NCBI RefSeq assembly: GCF_015521605.1
Contig: NZ_WANV01000018.1
Span: 1-47,426, forward strand
Direction: 5' to 3'
DNA from: Thermococcus sp.
GTDB lineage: Archaea > Methanobacteriota_B > Thermococci > Thermococcales > Thermococcaceae
Length of the DNA stretch: 47,426 bases
Of this stretch, positions 9,065-18,860 are shown one piece after another; position 1 is the stretch's first letter, and the number at the start of each line of letters is the position of its first letter. Position numbers and translations under genes: made by a program. The notes under the pieces were generated by a model. That model did no database searches, was not told where the DNA came from, and was given only the letters and a program-made list of their open reading frames with translations.

Positions 9065-9619
9065 TCAGAACTTTATCGGCTTACCAGCCTTCTCAACGAT
9101 GTAAATTCCATCCTGGAAGACACGCCTGTCCCACTTGGTTATCCTGGTGGCCTGCTCGATGTTTGCAGCGGTCTGGCCTACAGCTTCTTTGTCTATGCCC
9201 TCGACGATGACCTCCTGGCCCATGACCTTGACGGTGACTCCCGGAAGTATCTTGGCCCTCCTCGGGTTCTTCTCACCGAGGAAGTTCTCGATGACAACCT
9301 CGTCACCCTGAACCTTGACGGTCATCGGGAAGTGGCTGTAAACGACCTTGAGCTTGTAGGTGAAGCCCTCGGTGACGCCCTTGATCATGTTGGTTATGTG
9401 GGCCTTGAAGGTTCTGGCTATGGCTATGTCGCGCTTCCTCGGGAACTCCTTGAAGACGACGACCTTACCGTCTTCGGTGAAGATCTGGACGCCCGGATAC
9501 CTGAGCTCCCTCTCGAGCTCGCCCTTCGGACCCTTGACCTTGACGACGTTGTTCTCAACGGTGACCTCGACTCCCTCCGGAATCTCAACCTCTTCCCTTA
9601 CCCACGCGTCTATCGGCAT
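9065..9619 (-). CDS. rpl6: Large ribosomal subunit protein uL6
   Basis: The 184-residue protein has the two repeated L6 domains with [20 protein letters not shown] near the N terminus and the archaeal L9e-type C-terminal region ending [20 protein letters not shown]. The start at 9619 (MPIDAW) follows GAGGTGAGAG; the upstream GTG of the longer reading frame is part of that site. Confidence 0.97.
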   Translation of the reverse strand: MPIDAWVREEVEIPEGVEVTVENNVVKVKGPKGELERELRYPGVQIFTEDGKVVVFKEFPRKRDIAIARTFKAHITNMIKGVTEGFTYKLKVVYSHFPMTVKVQGDEVVIENFLGEKNPRRAKILPGVTVKVMGQEVIVEGIDKEAVGQTAANIEQATRITKWDRRVFQDGIYIVEKAGKPIKF

Positions 9620-9629
9620 CTCTCTCACC

Positions 9630-10022
9630 TCAGTAGACGTAGGCTATCAGCCTTCCGCCGATTCCCTTCTCGATGGCCTCTTTGTGCGTCATGACGCCCT
9701 GGGAGGTCGAGACTATGAGGATACCGAACTCGAAGGCCGGAAGGAACCTCTTCTCCCATGTCTCGTACTCCCTGGCCTTGACCGGGAACCTCGGCTTTAT
9801 CGCCCCAGCCTTGTTGATCTTTCCTATGAGCTGCACCCTGTAGATGCCTGCCCTTCCGTCGTCTATGAACTCAAACTCACCGATGTAGCCGTTCTCCTGC
9901 ATAACCCTGAGGACCTCTCCTATGAGCTTGGAGGCCGGCTTGAGGTAAACCTCCTTCTTTCCGACCCTCTCGCTGTTGGTTATGTGGGAGAGAGCGTTCG
10001 CCAGCGGGTCAAGCAAAGTCAT
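9630..10022 (-). CDS. rps8: Small ribosomal subunit protein uS8
   Basis: The 130-residue protein begins [19 protein letters not shown] and ends with [17 protein letters not shown], the S8 RNA-binding signature that contacts helix 21 of 16S rRNA. It lies between uS14 and uL6. Confidence 0.97.
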   Translation of the reverse strand: MTLLDPLANALSHITNSERVGKKEVYLKPASKLIGEVLRVMQENGYIGEFEFIDDGRAGIYRVQLIGKINKAGAIKPRFPVKAREYETWEKRFLPAFEFGILIVSTSQGVMTHKEAIEKGIGGRLIAYVY

Positions 10023-10033
10023 CTCCTCTCACC

Positions 10034-10204
10034 TCACTCGTACTTCTTAAAGCCCAGCTTGGGGGCTATCTCTCTAAAGCAGTGCCTGCAGAGCATAAGG
10101 CCGTGTATCCTGATTATCGGGCCGTACTGGCCGCAGCGCATGCACCTTCTCGCACCCTTCCCAAACTTCCTGGGCTTCCTCTTGTTGTAGTCAGCCTTCG
10201 CCAT
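10034..10204 (-). CDS. rps14: Small ribosomal subunit protein uS14 (zinc type)
   Basis: A short reading frame of 56 residues fills the gap between uL5 and uS8. It begins [17 protein letters not shown] and carries a zinc ribbon formed by C21, C24, C39 and C42 (CMRC and CRHC), the form usual in archaea. The frame ends in FKKYE and the stop codon overlaps the ribosome-binding site of uS8. The position between uL5 and uS8 is the universal one for this gene. Confidence 0.96.
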   Translation of the reverse strand: MAKADYNKRKPRKFGKGARRCMRCGQYGPIIRIHGLMLCRHCFREIAPKLGFKKYE

Positions 10205-10205
10205 C

Positions 10206-10757
10206 TCACAATCCCTCCACGGTAACCTTAAACTCCTCCATAGCGAAGACGATACCTTCCTCCTTGGTCAGCTTGTGCCTGTTCGGTATCTTCTTCCTCT
10301 GCCTCTTCCTCTTGGCGACCCTGAAGCCAGGCCTCTCAAGGGTGACGCAGACATCCATACCGAAGATGCCTATCTCCGGGTCGTACTCGACGCCGGGTAT
10401 GTTGATGTGCTCGTCTATTCCAAAGCAGAAGTTGCCGTGCTCGTCGAAGTTGCTCGCCTTGAGCTTGTTGTCAACCGCAGCGAGGAGTCTCTTGAGCATT
10501 TCCTCGGCCTTCTTGCCGCGGAGGGTGACCTTGACCGCTATCGGCTCTCCGCGCCTGATTCCGAAGTCCTTGTTGGTCTGCCTGGCCCTTCTCCTTATGG
10601 GCTTCTGGCCAACAAGCTGCTCCAGCATTTTTTCGGCCTTGGTGAGCCTCTCACCGCTCTCGCCAACCCCAATGTTTATGGTGACCTTCGCAATCCTGGG
10701 CCTCCTCATAGGGTGAGCTTCCCAGTCTGCAAGGATAGCCTCTCTGTTGATCTGCAT
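10206..10757 (-). CDS. rpl5: Large ribosomal subunit protein uL5
   Basis: The 183-residue protein shows the L5 signature [17 protein letters not shown], followed by [20 protein letters not shown], and the archaeal middle region with [18 protein letters not shown]. It binds 5S rRNA with uL18. It lies one base ahead of uS14, so the two are tightly coupled. Confidence 0.97.
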   Translation of the reverse strand: MQINREAILADWEAHPMRRPRIAKVTINIGVGESGERLTKAEKMLEQLVGQKPIRRRARQTNKDFGIRRGEPIAVKVTLRGKKAEEMLKRLLAAVDNKLKASNFDEHGNFCFGIDEHINIPGVEYDPEIGIFGMDVCVTLERPGFRVAKRKRQRKKIPNRHKLTKEEGIVFAMEEFKVTVEGL

Positions 10758-10768
10758 CTCATCTCACC

Positions 10769-11500
10769 TCACGGAAGGGAAATCTCCGGCTTGTCCTTAC
10801 CAACGACGAAGGCGTACTCCTTCAGCGTGTCGAAGAGCTCGCCGTTCTCGTCCTCGATGGTGACGACGTCCGGCCAGCCCATCGGGAACTGCCTGACCTC
10901 AACGACCTTACCCTTCCTTGCGACGTTCTTACCCTGGGTAACGAAGACGTAAGCTCCTACCTCGAACGGGATGACCTCAATGACCTCCCTCTCCGTAACC
11001 TTCATGAGGACGGTGTAGGCTGTCCTGTACTTGTCCTTGTCGTCCATTGTAACGAGGTGGTTGCTTCCGTCGTGGAGGTTGAGCTGTACCTTCGCACCCT
11101 TGACCATTCTCTTGTTGCTTATCCTGAGCGGCTTGATGCCCGCTTCCTTCTCACTTATCGGGTGGAGTATGAGCTTGCCAATCCTGTTCGGAAGAACCCT
11201 GTAGTGCTCGCCGGTCTCGGGGATGGAAACGACGTCCATGATTCCGACCGGGAACTTGTAGTCCCTCCTCACGCGGCCGTCAACGAGTATCTTGCCCTCG
11301 TTGAGTATCTTCCTGGCCTCGCGGGCAGTCTTGGCGTAGCCGAGGTAGTCCCTGACTATGTAGAGGAGCGGTATGGAAGTCCTCATGTTGTGCGGACCCG
11401 GCCTCGGCCTGACCGCCCACTTGTAGGTCTTTCTTGAGATGTACCACTGATTCGGAGCGGCAAGCCTCTTAAGGTGCCTCTTGGCTCCTTTCCTCGCCAT
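10769..11500 (-). CDS. rps4e: Small ribosomal subunit protein eS4
   Basis: The 243-residue protein has an S4-type RNA-binding domain ([20 protein letters not shown]), a central S4e domain and a C-terminal KOW motif ([17 protein letters not shown]). It occurs only in archaea and eukaryotes. The ATG at 11500 shares its first base with the uL24 stop codon. Confidence 0.97.
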   Translation of the reverse strand: MARKGAKRHLKRLAAPNQWYISRKTYKWAVRPRPGPHNMRTSIPLLYIVRDYLGYAKTAREARKILNEGKILVDGRVRRDYKFPVGIMDVVSIPETGEHYRVLPNRIGKLILHPISEKEAGIKPLRISNKRMVKGAKVQLNLHDGSNHLVTMDDKDKYRTAYTVLMKVTEREVIEVIPFEVGAYVFVTQGKNVARKGKVVEVRQFPMGWPDVVTIEDENGELFDTLKEYAFVVGKDKPEISLP

Positions 11501-11865
11501 CAACCAGCCCTCCTATTAATTATCTTCTCCCTCTTCTCGTCCTCAAGGTTGAGGTCTATTATCATAACGTTCGACGGGTGGATCGGGTAGAAGACCTCGG
11601 TTCCGTCGACCTTCTTCTGAGTGACTCCCTCGATGTGTATCCTGTACCTCTTGAGGTCAACCTCAAGGACCTTGCCTTCCTTGCCCTTGAAGTCGCCGCG
11701 CATAACGCGAACCTTGTCACCCTCCCTGATCGGAAGGCTCCTCACGCCGTACTTGCTCCTGAGCTCCGGGCTCAGGGTAGCGGCCATTATCTTGCTCCTA
11801 AGGTGAAGGGGAGCGTTGTAGAGGAACTTCCTCTGCTTCTTGGGCTGTCTCGTCTTCAACTTCAT
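11500..11865 (-). CDS. rpl24: Large ribosomal subunit protein uL24
   Basis: The 121-residue protein starts [20 protein letters not shown], contains [20 protein letters not shown], the KOW motif that contacts rRNA near the exit tunnel, and ends with ILNLED-like acidic then basic residues. GAGGTGA precedes two adjacent ATG codons; the second (11865) gives the family start. Confidence 0.95.
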   Translation of the reverse strand: MKLKTRQPKKQRKFLYNAPLHLRSKIMAATLSPELRSKYGVRSLPIREGDKVRVMRGDFKGKEGKVLEVDLKRYRIHIEGVTQKKVDGTEVFYPIHPSNVMIIDLNLEDEKREKIINRRAG

Positions 11866-11875
11866 CATTCTCACC

Positions 11876-12301
11876 TCACAACACTATGCTCGCTATGCTC
11901 CCGAGCCTGACCCAGCGCTCGGCGGCTTCCCTTGCTATGGCACCCCTGATCTCGGTTCCCCTCGGGACACCCTCGGGGGTGACTATCGCTGCCGCGTTGT
12001 CCTCGAACTTGACGCGCATACCATCAAGGCGCCTGTACTCCTTCCTCTGCCTGACGACAACGGCCCTGACCACCTGGTGCCTAATGTCCGGCCTTCCCTT
12101 CTTGACGGCGGCGATGACCATGTCGCCCACACCGGCTGAGGCGAGCCTCCTTCTGGTGCCCTTGTAGCCAACGACGCCTATGATCTGGATGACCTTGGCA
12201 CCGCTGTTGTCGGCGACCTTGAGGTAAGCGCCTATCGGAAGAGCGCGAGTTGGCCTGACCGGGCTAATACCTCTCGTAGCACCTGCACCCTTCTTCGCCA
12301 T
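11876..12301 (-). CDS. rpl14: Large ribosomal subunit protein uL14
   Basis: The 141-residue barrel protein contains [20 protein letters not shown] and [15 protein letters not shown], the L14 signature. Its position between uS17 and uL24 is universal. It begins with an archaeal extension [20 protein letters not shown]. Confidence 0.97.
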   Translation of the reverse strand: MAKKGAGATRGISPVRPTRALPIGAYLKVADNSGAKVIQIIGVVGYKGTRRRLASAGVGDMVIAAVKKGRPDIRHQVVRAVVVRQRKEYRRLDGMRVKFEDNAAAIVTPEGVPRGTEIRGAIAREAAERWVRLGSIASIVL

Positions 12302-12306
12302 CTATA

Positions 12307-12642
12307 TCACCTCTCGCCAGCCCTCTTGGTGACTGCAACAACAACCCAGCTCTTGGTTTTGCTTATCGGCCTGGTCTCAGCGATGAGAACCCTGTCACCG
12401 ACCTTGGCGTCTATGCACTCCGGGTTGTGAGCGTGAACCTTGCTCCTCCTGAGCTCATACCTCTCGTACTTCTTGAGGTAGTGGTAGTGCTGCCTCTCGA
12501 CGACGACGGTCTTCTTGCCCTTGTCGCTGACGACGACGCCCTCGAAGTACCTGCCGTGTATCTTGAGGTGCCCGTGCCAGGGGCAGTGCGGATCGTCGCA
12601 CTTCTCAGCGGGAGGCTGAACCTTCAATCCGATCTCTCTCAT
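12307..12642 (-). CDS. rps17: Small ribosomal subunit protein uS17
   Basis: The 111-residue OB-fold protein has the archaeal N-terminal segment with [17 protein letters not shown] and the S17 signature [20 protein letters not shown]. The ATG at 12642 is chosen because GAGGTGG lies five bases upstream; the longer frame would start inside that site. It overlaps the Rpp29 stop by four bases. Confidence 0.96.
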   Translation of the reverse strand: MREIGLKVQPPAEKCDDPHCPWHGHLKIHGRYFEGVVVSDKGKKTVVVERQHYHYLKKYERYELRRSKVHAHNPECIDAKVGDRVLIAETRPISKTKSWVVVAVTKRAGER

Positions 12643-13016
12643 TTTCGCCACCTCTTCTTCAATCTCATCTCGGGTCTTCCAATCAGCTCTTTTCCGTTGA
12701 TCCGGATCCTTTTATCGCCAACTTCAAACTCGAGCTCCACCACGTCCTTCGGGATAACCCAGACCCTCTCACCGCCGATGGTGAGGGTGTTCCTCGTCTC
12801 GTCAAGGACGTAGCCCTCGATGCCAACCAGCTCTGGATGAGATGCCCTTATAATTTTTGCTTTCAGCCCTATGAGCTCGCTCCAGATGATGTTCTTTGCC
12901 GTCACTCGATTTCTATCAAGTCCTCTGAAAATCCAAGGTCTCCCAGCAACTTCTTGACCCTTTCTCTGTGGTCTCCCTGGAGCTCTATCCTTCCCTTCTT
13001 TACCGTTCCGCCGCAT
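12639..13016 (-). CDS. rnp1: Ribonuclease P protein component 1 (Rpp29/Pop4)
   Basis: Rpp29 is an Sm-like barrel subunit of archaeal RNase P, which matures tRNA 5-prime ends. The core [20 protein letters not shown], then [20 protein letters not shown] and the C-terminal [13 protein letters not shown] are diagnostic. The open frame can start at the ATG at 13016, giving 125 residues much like the 127-residue Pyrococcus protein as I recall it, but this overlaps eIF1 by 115 bases in another frame. The alternative GTG at 12905 overlaps the eIF1 stop by four bases, the coupling seen elsewhere in this operon, and gives 88 residues containing the whole barrel. Neither start has a strong ribosome-binding site, so the start is uncertain. 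Confidence 0.9.
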   Translation of the reverse strand: MRRNGKEGKDRAPGRPQRKGQEVAGRPWIFRGLDRNRVTAKNIIWSELIGLKAKIIRASHPELVGIEGYVLDETRNTLTIGGERVWVIPKDVVELEFEVGDKRIRINGKELIGRPEMRLKKRWRK

Positions 13017-13198
13017 GCCAGCTTCGCCTTCAGCTTTTTAGCTATATCTTCGAGGTCGAACTCCTTCTCGTCTATGCCCTCGATTATGGTTTTAAGCTTT
13101 CCGTAGCGGGCTTTCTCTATGTAGACTCTAATTCTCTGCTGCTCCTTCAGGACCTCCTTAAAGAGCATCTCATCCAGAGGGTTAACAATCCTAGGCAC
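12902..13198 (-). CDS. sui1: Translation initiation factor eIF1 (SUI1)
   Basis: This 98-residue factor helps select the start codon on the 30S subunit. It has [30 protein letters not shown] and the SUI1 signature [20 protein letters not shown] followed by [12 protein letters not shown]. The start is a GTG at 13198, supported by AAGGTGATGG seven bases upstream. It lies between uL29 and Rpp29, the usual archaeal order. Confidence 0.95.
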   Translation of the reverse strand: MPRIVNPLDEMLFKEVLKEQQRIRVYIEKARYGKLKTIIEGIDEKEFDLEDIAKKLKAKLACGGTVKKGRIELQGDHRERVKKLLGDLGFSEDLIEIE

Positions 13199-13204
13199 TA
13201 ACCA

Positions 13205-13405
13205 TCACCTTTTCTCCCTAAGCTTCTCCTTCTTTATGGTCAACAGGCGCGCGATATCGCGCCTGAGGTTCCGGATGACCATGGGGTTCTCAAGAGAGGC
13301 CCCCATGGTGAGCACACCCCTCTCCTTGGCGAGTTCAAGGCGGAGCTCCCTGATCTTCTTGTCGATCTCCTCGATGCTCATCTCCCTAATCTCACTCGGC
13401 TTCAT
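13205..13405 (-). CDS. rpl29: Large ribosomal subunit protein uL29
   Basis: The 66-residue helical protein begins [20 protein letters not shown] and contains [20 protein letters not shown] and [16 protein letters not shown], the L29 core. It overlaps the 3-prime end of uS3 by 14 bases. Confidence 0.96.
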   Translation of the reverse strand: MKPSEIREMSIEEIDKKIRELRLELAKERGVLTMGASLENPMVIRNLRRDIARLLTIKKEKLREKR

Positions 13406-14021
13406 TGGTGCTCACCTCTTCCTGAACCTTCTCTATAACCTCTATCTCGTCCGGGAGCTTGGCATCGGGCGGCATGATGGAGACCTTGACACCGATGACA
13501 CCGAGCTTGAGCTTGGCCTGGGCGTAGCCCTTGCTGACGAGGGTCTCGGCCGGGTTTCCAACCTTGGCGAGGTAGCCCTGGTAGAACCTGACGCTCTTGG
13601 CCCTCTCACCGGTGAGCTTTCCGCTCAGGCGGATCTCAACACCCCTGGCGCCGTTCCTCATGATGGCCCTTATGGCTGAATAAGCTGCCCTCCTGAAGTG
13701 GATGCCCCTCTCAAGGGCCTGGGCGAGCCTGACGGCCTGAACCTTGGCGTTGAGGTAGGGGTTCTTGATCTCCTCAACTTCGATCTGGGGGTTCTCAAGG
13801 TTGAACTGCCTCTCAAGGGTCCTGGTGAGCTCCCTAATGCGCCTGCCACCCCTGCCTATAACGTAGCCGGGGTTGGCGGCGAAGATGATGACCTTGGTTC
13901 CGAGGGGGGTCTTCTTGATGTCTATTCCGCCGTAGCCGGCGCGCCTAAGCTCCTTCTCAAGGTACTCGTCGATGAGCATCTCCTTAACGCCTTCCTTGAT
14001 GAAGTATCTCTCGATCGCCAA
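13392..14021 (-). CDS. rps3: Small ribosomal subunit protein uS3
   Basis: The 209-residue protein has the KH domain with [20 protein letters not shown] and the C-terminal S3 domain with [20 protein letters not shown]. The start is most likely a TTG at 14021: a perfect AGGAGGTGA lies just upstream and the protein then begins [16 protein letters not shown], the family start. Any earlier start would lie in the ribosome-binding site. It overlaps uL29 by 14 bases. Confidence 0.96.
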   Translation of the reverse strand: MAIERYFIKEGVKEMLIDEYLEKELRRAGYGGIDIKKTPLGTKVIIFAANPGYVIGRGGRRIRELTRTLERQFNLENPQIEVEEIKNPYLNAKVQAVRLAQALERGIHFRRAAYSAIRAIMRNGARGVEIRLSGKLTGERAKSVRFYQGYLAKVGNPAETLVSKGYAQAKLKLGVIGVKVSIMPPDAKLPDEIEVIEKVQEEVSTNEAE

Positions 14022-14026
14022 AAGTC

Positions 14027-14497
14027 TCACCTCCTAACTTCCTCAACGACTATCTCGATGTGGGTGGTCTGCTCGTTGAACGGCGTGGCCCTTCCAAAGG
14101 CCCTCGGAATGTATCCGCGGAGCACTGGACCGCGCTGGGCAGCCGCGTGGATTATCTTGAGCCTGTCCGGGTCGAGACCCTTCTGCTCGGCGTTGTTCTT
14201 GGCGTTGAGGAGCACCTTCTTGACGGCCTTGGCGACCTTAACCGGGTACCTACCGGGACCGAAGCCCTTCCCCGGCTTGTGTCCCTGGCTGTCGTTGAAG
14301 CGCCTCATTGGAACGGGCCTCTTCAGGGCGATAACGTCGTCGAGGTACTTGAGGGCATCGTTGAGCATCATGCCCCTTATCTCCCTGAGGAGCTCGACGC
14401 TGTGCTTGGGGGATATCCTGAGGTCCCTTCCGCTGGCGCGAGCCATCCTGTCCGGGTCAAAATTTTGGAATGAGTAGGAAAACCTGCCCCTGCTCAT
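14027..14497 (-). CDS. rpl22: Large ribosomal subunit protein uL22
   Basis: The 156-residue protein has the archaeal/eukaryotic L22/L17e form: [20 protein letters not shown], then the conserved loop [20 protein letters not shown] and HIEIVVEEV. The loop lines the exit tunnel. GAGGTGG precedes the ATG. It lies between uS19 and uS3. Confidence 0.97.
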   Translation of the reverse strand: MSRGRFSYSFQNFDPDRMARASGRDLRISPKHSVELLREIRGMMLNDALKYLDDVIALKRPVPMRRFNDSQGHKPGKGFGPGRYPVKVAKAVKKVLLNAKNNAEQKGLDPDRLKIIHAAAQRGPVLRGYIPRAFGRATPFNEQTTHIEIVVEEVRR

Positions 14498-14507
14498 CTA
14501 TACCACC

Positions 14508-14909
14508 TCACTTGATGGCCACGAACATTGACGACCTGGTCGCACCGACACCAGGTGAGCCGTGCTGGACTATCTTCCTCGTGAGGGCGAACTCGCCGAG
14601 GTAGTGGCCTATCATTTCCTCCTTGATCTCTATTGGAACGAACTCCTTTCCGTTGTAGACGTGGATGGTCATGCCGACCATCTCGGGAAGGATGACCATG
14701 TCCCTGCTGTGGGTTCTGATCGGCTTCTTGTACTTGCCCTTCTTGGCAAGCCTTATCTTCCTGAGGAGCTTCTTCTGCTCCGGTGAAAGGCCCCTCCTGA
14801 GGCTCCTCCTCTGCCTGGCCGGGAGGAGCTTGGCAAAGTCCTCCAGTGACATGTTGAGCAGTTCCTCGAAGGTGTAACCCCTGTACTTAAACTCCTTCTT
14901 TCTCGCCAT
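14508..14909 (-). CDS. rps19: Small ribosomal subunit protein uS19
   Basis: The 133-residue protein begins [20 protein letters not shown] and ends with [20 protein letters not shown] then [11 protein letters not shown], the S19/S15e signature. Two ATG codons (14915 and 14909) fit; the first shares a base with the uL2 stop and is closer to GGAGG, the second gives the family start. I use the second. Confidence 0.94.
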   Translation of the reverse strand: MARKKEFKYRGYTFEELLNMSLEDFAKLLPARQRRSLRRGLSPEQKKLLRKIRLAKKGKYKKPIRTHSRDMVILPEMVGMTIHVYNGKEFVPIEIKEEMIGHYLGEFALTRKIVQHGSPGVGATRSSMFVAIK

Positions 14910-14914
14910 CTTCA

Positions 14915-15634
14915 TCACTTCCTCCTACCCGTTCTTCTCGCGGCTATGTGACCGACCTTCCTTCCGGGCGGAGCGCGCCTCGAAACGGTTGAAGGTCTGC
15001 CGATGTGGTGCTCCTTACCACCGTGCGGGTGGTTGACGGCGTTCATCTTGACACCCCTCGGCTTCGGCCAGAACCTGTTCCTTGCCTTGGCGATGTAGTA
15101 GGCCTTACCGGCCTTAACGATGGGCTTCTCAAGCCTTCCACCGCCGGCGACAACGCCTATGGTGGCCCTGCACATCGGGTTGAACTGCTTGAGCTCACCG
15201 CTCGGGAGCTGGACTATGACCTTGTCCTTCTCCCTGCTGACGACGAGCGCGTAGGCACCGCCAGCGCGAACGTACTTGCCGCCGTCGCCCGGAACTCCCT
15301 CGATGTCATAGACGTAGCTTCCCTCGGGTATCATGGCAAGCGGAAGGGTGTTGCCTATCTTGATCGGAGCGTTCGGCCCGATGGCTATCTCCTCGCCAAC
15401 GAGTATTCCCTCAGGAGCTATTATGAGCTTCTCCATGCCGTTCTCGAACTTGACGCGAGCAACTGGAGCGGTCCTTCCCGGGTCGTGGAGTATCTCGACG
15501 ACCTTGCCGACGAGGGTCTTCTCCTTGGTAAGGTTGAGCGGAACGTACCTGACGGCGCCCCTGTACCTGTGGGAGGGGGCCCTAAAGGTCGTGGTTCCCT
15601 TACCTCTCCTCTGCTGAATCAAACTCTTTCCCAT
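14915..15634 (-). CDS. rpl2: Large ribosomal subunit protein uL2
   Basis: The 239-residue protein binds at the peptidyl transferase centre. It begins [20 protein letters not shown], and carries the conserved [20 protein letters not shown] segment near the C terminus. The ATG at 15634 follows GGGGTGAGTGAG at normal spacing. Confidence 0.97.
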   Translation of the reverse strand: MGKSLIQQRRGKGTTTFRAPSHRYRGAVRYVPLNLTKEKTLVGKVVEILHDPGRTAPVARVKFENGMEKLIIAPEGILVGEEIAIGPNAPIKIGNTLPLAMIPEGSYVYDIEGVPGDGGKYVRAGGAYALVVSREKDKVIVQLPSGELKQFNPMCRATIGVVAGGGRLEKPIVKAGKAYYIAKARNRFWPKPRGVKMNAVNHPHGGKEHHIGRPSTVSRRAPPGRKVGHIAARRTGRRK

Positions 15635-15647
15635 CTCACTCACCCCG

Positions 15648-15908
15648 TCAGAACAATCCTATCCTGGCAGCAACCTCACTTGCGCTGTACTCAGGCTTGA
15701 GCTTCACGTAGGCCTTCTTCTCTCCTCTCATGGTTATGAGGGTGTTGACCTTCTCGACCTTGACCTCGAACATCGCTTCCACGGCCCTCTTGATGTCGGC
15801 CTTGGTTGCCCTTCTGTCCACTATGAAGGTGAGCTTGTTCTCGTTCTCTATCATCGCCACGGCCTTCTCCGTGACGACCGGCTTTATGATGACCTTGTAC
15901 GGATCCAT
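15648..15908 (-). CDS. rpl23: Large ribosomal subunit protein uL23
   Basis: The 86-residue protein has [20 protein letters not shown] followed by [20 protein letters not shown], the L23 signature. uL23 sits at the tunnel exit and is a docking site for SRP and translocon. It lies 13 bases ahead of uL2 and 6 after uL4. Confidence 0.97.
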   Translation of the reverse strand: MDPYKVIIKPVVTEKAVAMIENENKLTFIVDRRATKADIKRAVEAMFEVKVEKVNTLITMRGEKKAYVKLKPEYSASEVAARIGLF

Positions 15909-15914
15909 CTCTCA

Positions 15915-16682
15915 TCACCCGTAAATCTCCCTAAGCCTCTCAATAGCTCCCTTCGTCCAGATGGTGAGCCTGCCCGGATGAGTTCCCGGGGCGAGCAGCT
16001 CGGCACTGAGGTTCTCAACGGTAACGACGTCAACGCCCGGGTGGTTCCTTGCTCCCTGGACGATTCCCTCGTTCTTGGCAACGACGATGAGCGGCCCCTT
16101 GGCCTTCTTGTAGCGCCTTCCGCGCATCTTGCCCTTTCCTGCGCGGATCTTGGTGTTCTTCTTGGCCCTCTCGATGTCGTCCCAGACGCCGAGCTTCTTG
16201 AATATCTCCCTGGTCTGGGCGGTCTTGAAGACCTTCTCAAGGTCGTCAACGACAACGAGGGGAACCTGCGGGACGTTATCAACGATGTGCCCCCTAGCCC
16301 TGACGAGGTCGTAGTTGGCCGTTGCAGCGATGGCGCTCATTATAGCCAGCCTGCGCTCCTTCTTGTTGATGTCCTCCCAGATTATCTTCTCAACCTTGGG
16401 CGGGTGGGTTCTCCTTCCACCCCTCGCGAAGGGAACGAAGGCGGCAAACCTCGGGGAGGTCTTTATCCTCTCAACCCTCGCCATGCCGTGGCCCTTTCCG
16501 ATGTTCTCGGTGACGCGCCTCTTACCGGCCATCGGGTCCCTGCCCTGCGGCTGTATCCTGTGGGTCCATGAGGCGATGACAGCCCTCCTGATGAGGTCGG
16601 GCCTGAATGGAGTGGCAAAGACCTTCGGAAGCTCTATCTCCTCCACAGGCTCGCCTTCGAGATTGAAAACCTTAACCTTCAT
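15915..16682 (-). CDS. rpl4: Large ribosomal subunit protein uL4
   Basis: The 255-residue protein is the archaeal/eukaryotic L4 form: [20 protein letters not shown] at the start, the tunnel loop [20 protein letters not shown] then [12 protein letters not shown], and the C-terminal globular part with [20 protein letters not shown]. Standard position between uL3 and uL23. Confidence 0.97.
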   Translation of the reverse strand: MKVKVFNLEGEPVEEIELPKVFATPFRPDLIRRAVIASWTHRIQPQGRDPMAGKRRVTENIGKGHGMARVERIKTSPRFAAFVPFARGGRRTHPPKVEKIIWEDINKKERRLAIMSAIAATANYDLVRARGHIVDNVPQVPLVVVDDLEKVFKTAQTREIFKKLGVWDDIERAKKNTKIRAGKGKMRGRRYKKAKGPLIVVAKNEGIVQGARNHPGVDVVTVENLSAELLAPGTHPGRLTIWTKGAIERLREIYG

Positions 16683-16692
16683 CTATCTCACC

Positions 16693-17736
16693 TCACTGCT
16701 TGGATTCCCTACTGACGTAGGTTATCTGCGGCCTCTCAACCGGCGGCTTCTTCTTCGGCGGCCTAATAGCCGGCCTGACCCTGATGATCCTCTTGAAGGA
16801 ACCCGGCACGGTTCCCTGTATCATGAGGAAGTCGCTCCTTATGATGCCGTAGTGCGGGAAGCCACCCTTTGGGGTGATGTCTATCTCGTCCTTGTCCCCG
16901 AGCTTGAGCTTGCCGTTCTCGCCTATGGCTATGAGCCTCTTGTTGAACTCGGTCCTGTGGTGGAAGCCCATCTGACCGGCCTGCGGGACGGTCCACATGA
17001 CCCTGGTCGGGTGCCACGGACCGAGGTTACCGACGTGCCTGGCCTTTCCAGCGCGCTGGGCCTTGTGGAACTGTATCTTAATACCCCAGCGCTTGACCGG
17101 ACCCTGGGTTCCCTTACCCTTGGTGACCGCTATGACGTCGAGGAGCTCACCCTCGTGGAGAACCTCGCCCGCCCTGAGTTCCTTGCCGATCTTCTCCTTG
17201 GCGTATTCAAATTTCGCCTTGACGTCGTCGCCACCGATGGCGTACTCCATGACCTCGGGCTTCTTCTTGAGCTTGATGAGCCACGGCTGGGTGTGGACGA
17301 GAAGCCTGACATCGACGATCTCCCCGTCGTTGACGAGATCCTCAAGCTGACCGAGCTTCTCCCTGAACGCCTCCTCACCGTACTCCTTGGGCAGGGTCTT
17401 TATCCTCCTCTTGACGTAGTCGTTGAGCTCGTGGAACCAGACCTCGGTGGCGGTCTCAAGTCCGAGGTAGCCCTGTCTGTAGGCCCTGATGCCGTAGACG
17501 AAGAGCGGCGGGACTTCCACGATAGTGACCGGCATGAAGACTTCCTTGCCCTTGGTGAGCCCTGGTCTGTCGTCGATCATAAGGATGTGGGTCATACCAG
17601 CCTTGTAGCCGGCGAATCCAAGCATCCTGACCTCGCTGTCCTGCGGCCACTTCCTGATTCTCGGGACTATGCTCTTGGCCCTCTTTCTAGGGGAGTAAGC
17701 CAGTGAACCTCTCCTTGGCCTGTGTATTTTTCCCAT
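16693..17736 (-). CDS. rpl3: Large ribosomal subunit protein uL3
   Basis: The 347-residue protein begins [20 protein letters not shown] and contains [32 protein letters not shown] and the W-loop region RRTGQ-equivalent [15 protein letters not shown]. It is the long archaeal/eukaryotic form. It lies one base from the stop of the upstream methyltransferase gene, so both are in one transcript. Confidence 0.97.
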   Translation of the reverse strand: MGKIHRPRRGSLAYSPRKRAKSIVPRIRKWPQDSEVRMLGFAGYKAGMTHILMIDDRPGLTKGKEVFMPVTIVEVPPLFVYGIRAYRQGYLGLETATEVWFHELNDYVKRRIKTLPKEYGEEAFREKLGQLEDLVNDGEIVDVRLLVHTQPWLIKLKKKPEVMEYAIGGDDVKAKFEYAKEKIGKELRAGEVLHEGELLDVIAVTKGKGTQGPVKRWGIKIQFHKAQRAGKARHVGNLGPWHPTRVMWTVPQAGQMGFHHRTEFNKRLIAIGENGKLKLGDKDEIDITPKGGFPHYGIIRSDFLMIQGTVPGSFKRIIRVRPAIRPPKKKPPVERPQITYVSRESKQ

Positions 17737-17737
17737 C

Positions 17738-18508
17738 TCAATCCCTCCTTATGAGATTAAACACCGCGAGTGTGGCCAAGACGGCCTCCTCGGTGCGGAC
17801 GGTGGCTGTCCGCTGATTTGGAATCGTGTTGAGGATTAGATCAAAGTCATATTCCTCCTCGCCGAGGAGCTCCATCACGCCCTTCCTCGGTGAGCCGAAT
17901 ACGAATCCGACCTCCCCCTCCAGCGGGGAAAGCTTCACCTCTCGAATGTCGCGACCCTTCCTTGAGGTCGCGATGACCAAATCCAGCCCGGCCTTTTTAA
18001 GTGTTTTCGCCAGTGACTTTCTCGTCAAGTGCACCTTATAGCCCCAGTATTCCTCTGGTTTTGCCGGTATCACCCTGAGAGGCCTTACCGAGACGATCCT
18101 GAACGTTGACCGTCCTTCAACGTCCCCCTCGACCATCGCGAGGTCGTCGAGGCCGATGTCCGCGTAGGTTCTGCGTCCCTTCCTGAAGGCGAAACCTTCG
18201 CGGATTTCGCCGACCTTTGGCTTTCCCTTGAGCTTGTGGTGCGGCGTCCTGAGCGGCGGGATGACGCCGACGTACCTGAGCTCCGGCATCAGCGGGAACA
18301 GCCTTTTGCGGAGGTACTGGGGCGTTTCCGCGTATTCGAGGATCGTTTTGATGAACCTTCCGTCCCTGCCGCCTGCTTTGTAGATCCAGATGTGCTCGAC
18401 GCCGAATATTGCGCATGCCCTGGCTATCTGTCCGACCTTGTACGTCCTGATCTTCGGGTCATCGGTCTCTTCGAGGAGCGAATCCGGAATGAAGACGTGC
18501 CAGGCCAT
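17738..18508 (-). CDS. SPOUT-family RNA methyltransferase (COG2106)
   Basis: The 256-residue protein belongs to the SPOUT knot methyltransferases with an inserted OB-like domain, related to eukaryotic SPOUT1/C9orf114. The knot region is seen at the C terminus: [20 protein letters not shown] followed by [17 protein letters not shown]. The inserted barrel lies about 80-160. The RNA substrate in archaea is not known to me; its fixed place ahead of uL3 suggests rRNA. The longer open frame starts at 18640, but a good TATA box at 18565-18573 puts the transcript start near 18542, so the ATG at 18508 ([10 protein letters not shown]) is the probable start. It heads the whole ribosomal operon. Confidence 0.88.
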   Translation of the reverse strand: MAWHVFIPDSLLEETDDPKIRTYKVGQIARACAIFGVEHIWIYKAGGRDGRFIKTILEYAETPQYLRKRLFPLMPELRYVGVIPPLRTPHHKLKGKPKVGEIREGFAFRKGRRTYADIGLDDLAMVEGDVEGRSTFRIVSVRPLRVIPAKPEEYWGYKVHLTRKSLAKTLKKAGLDLVIATSRKGRDIREVKLSPLEGEVGFVFGSPRKGVMELLGEEEYDFDLILNTIPNQRTATVRTEEAVLATLAVFNLIRRD

Positions 18509-18564
18509 TTTTCCGTCATCCTTCGCTATGGTCACTTCAACGCTGAACTGGGGTCTATGGAGAG

Positions 18565-18573
18565 TATTTAAAA
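18565..18573 (-). promoter_or_regulatory. TATA box of the ribosomal superoperon
   Basis: The minus strand reads TTTTAAATA, preceded by CGAAAGCC as a BRE candidate. It is the only clear promoter upstream of the SPOUT-uL3 gene pair and should place the start site near 18542. Confidence 0.6.
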
Positions 18574-18630
18574 GGCTTTCGAAGGCTGCAACCCTTTTTT
18601 GGTTTGGAAGGTATGCAACTTTTTTGCAAA

Positions 18631-18800
18631 CGAAAGACAAGGGGGCTCCGCCCCCTTATCTCTCTGTACTCTCAAACCCCCGGAGTGGGGCTTTGCCCCA
18701 CAACCCCACTTTTCTCTAAAACCTGGGAAACTACGTTTCCCCGCCTTCCTTATTCATTAAATCCTCTGGGGGGCTAACGCCCCCACGCCCCCAGTAACTT
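18631..18800. repeat. G/C-hairpin element, right copy of an inverted pair
   Basis: Positions 18631-18709 are the reverse complement of 200-278 with only two mismatches in the first 75 bases; looser similarity (the GGGGGC hairpin with its CCCACGCCCCC partner near 18767-18792) extends to about 18800. The copy lies just upstream of the promoter of the ribosomal superoperon, and contains hairpins at about 18639-18657 and 18684-18703. Confidence 0.75.
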
Positions 18801-18812
18801 CGCCTGCGCGAC

Positions 18813-18851
18813 GTTGGAGCGAAGCTCCAACGCACGGGACGACAGTCCCGT
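18813..18851. other. Two consecutive perfect hairpins
   Basis: GTTGGAGC-GAA-GCTCCAAC (18813-18831) is followed two bases later by ACGGGAC-GACA-GTCCCGT (18834-18851). On the minus strand they lie directly after the stop of the small frame ending at 18861. This is the place where IS200/IS605 elements carry their structured right end and guide RNA, so they may be part of a transposon relic. Confidence 0.5.
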
Positions 18852-18860
18852 TGAGTTTGA

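Noticed and set aside
16315-17706. A 463-codon plus-strand open frame
   Set aside because: It is antisense to uL4 and uL3, which are certain; codon bias of those genes explains the open frame.
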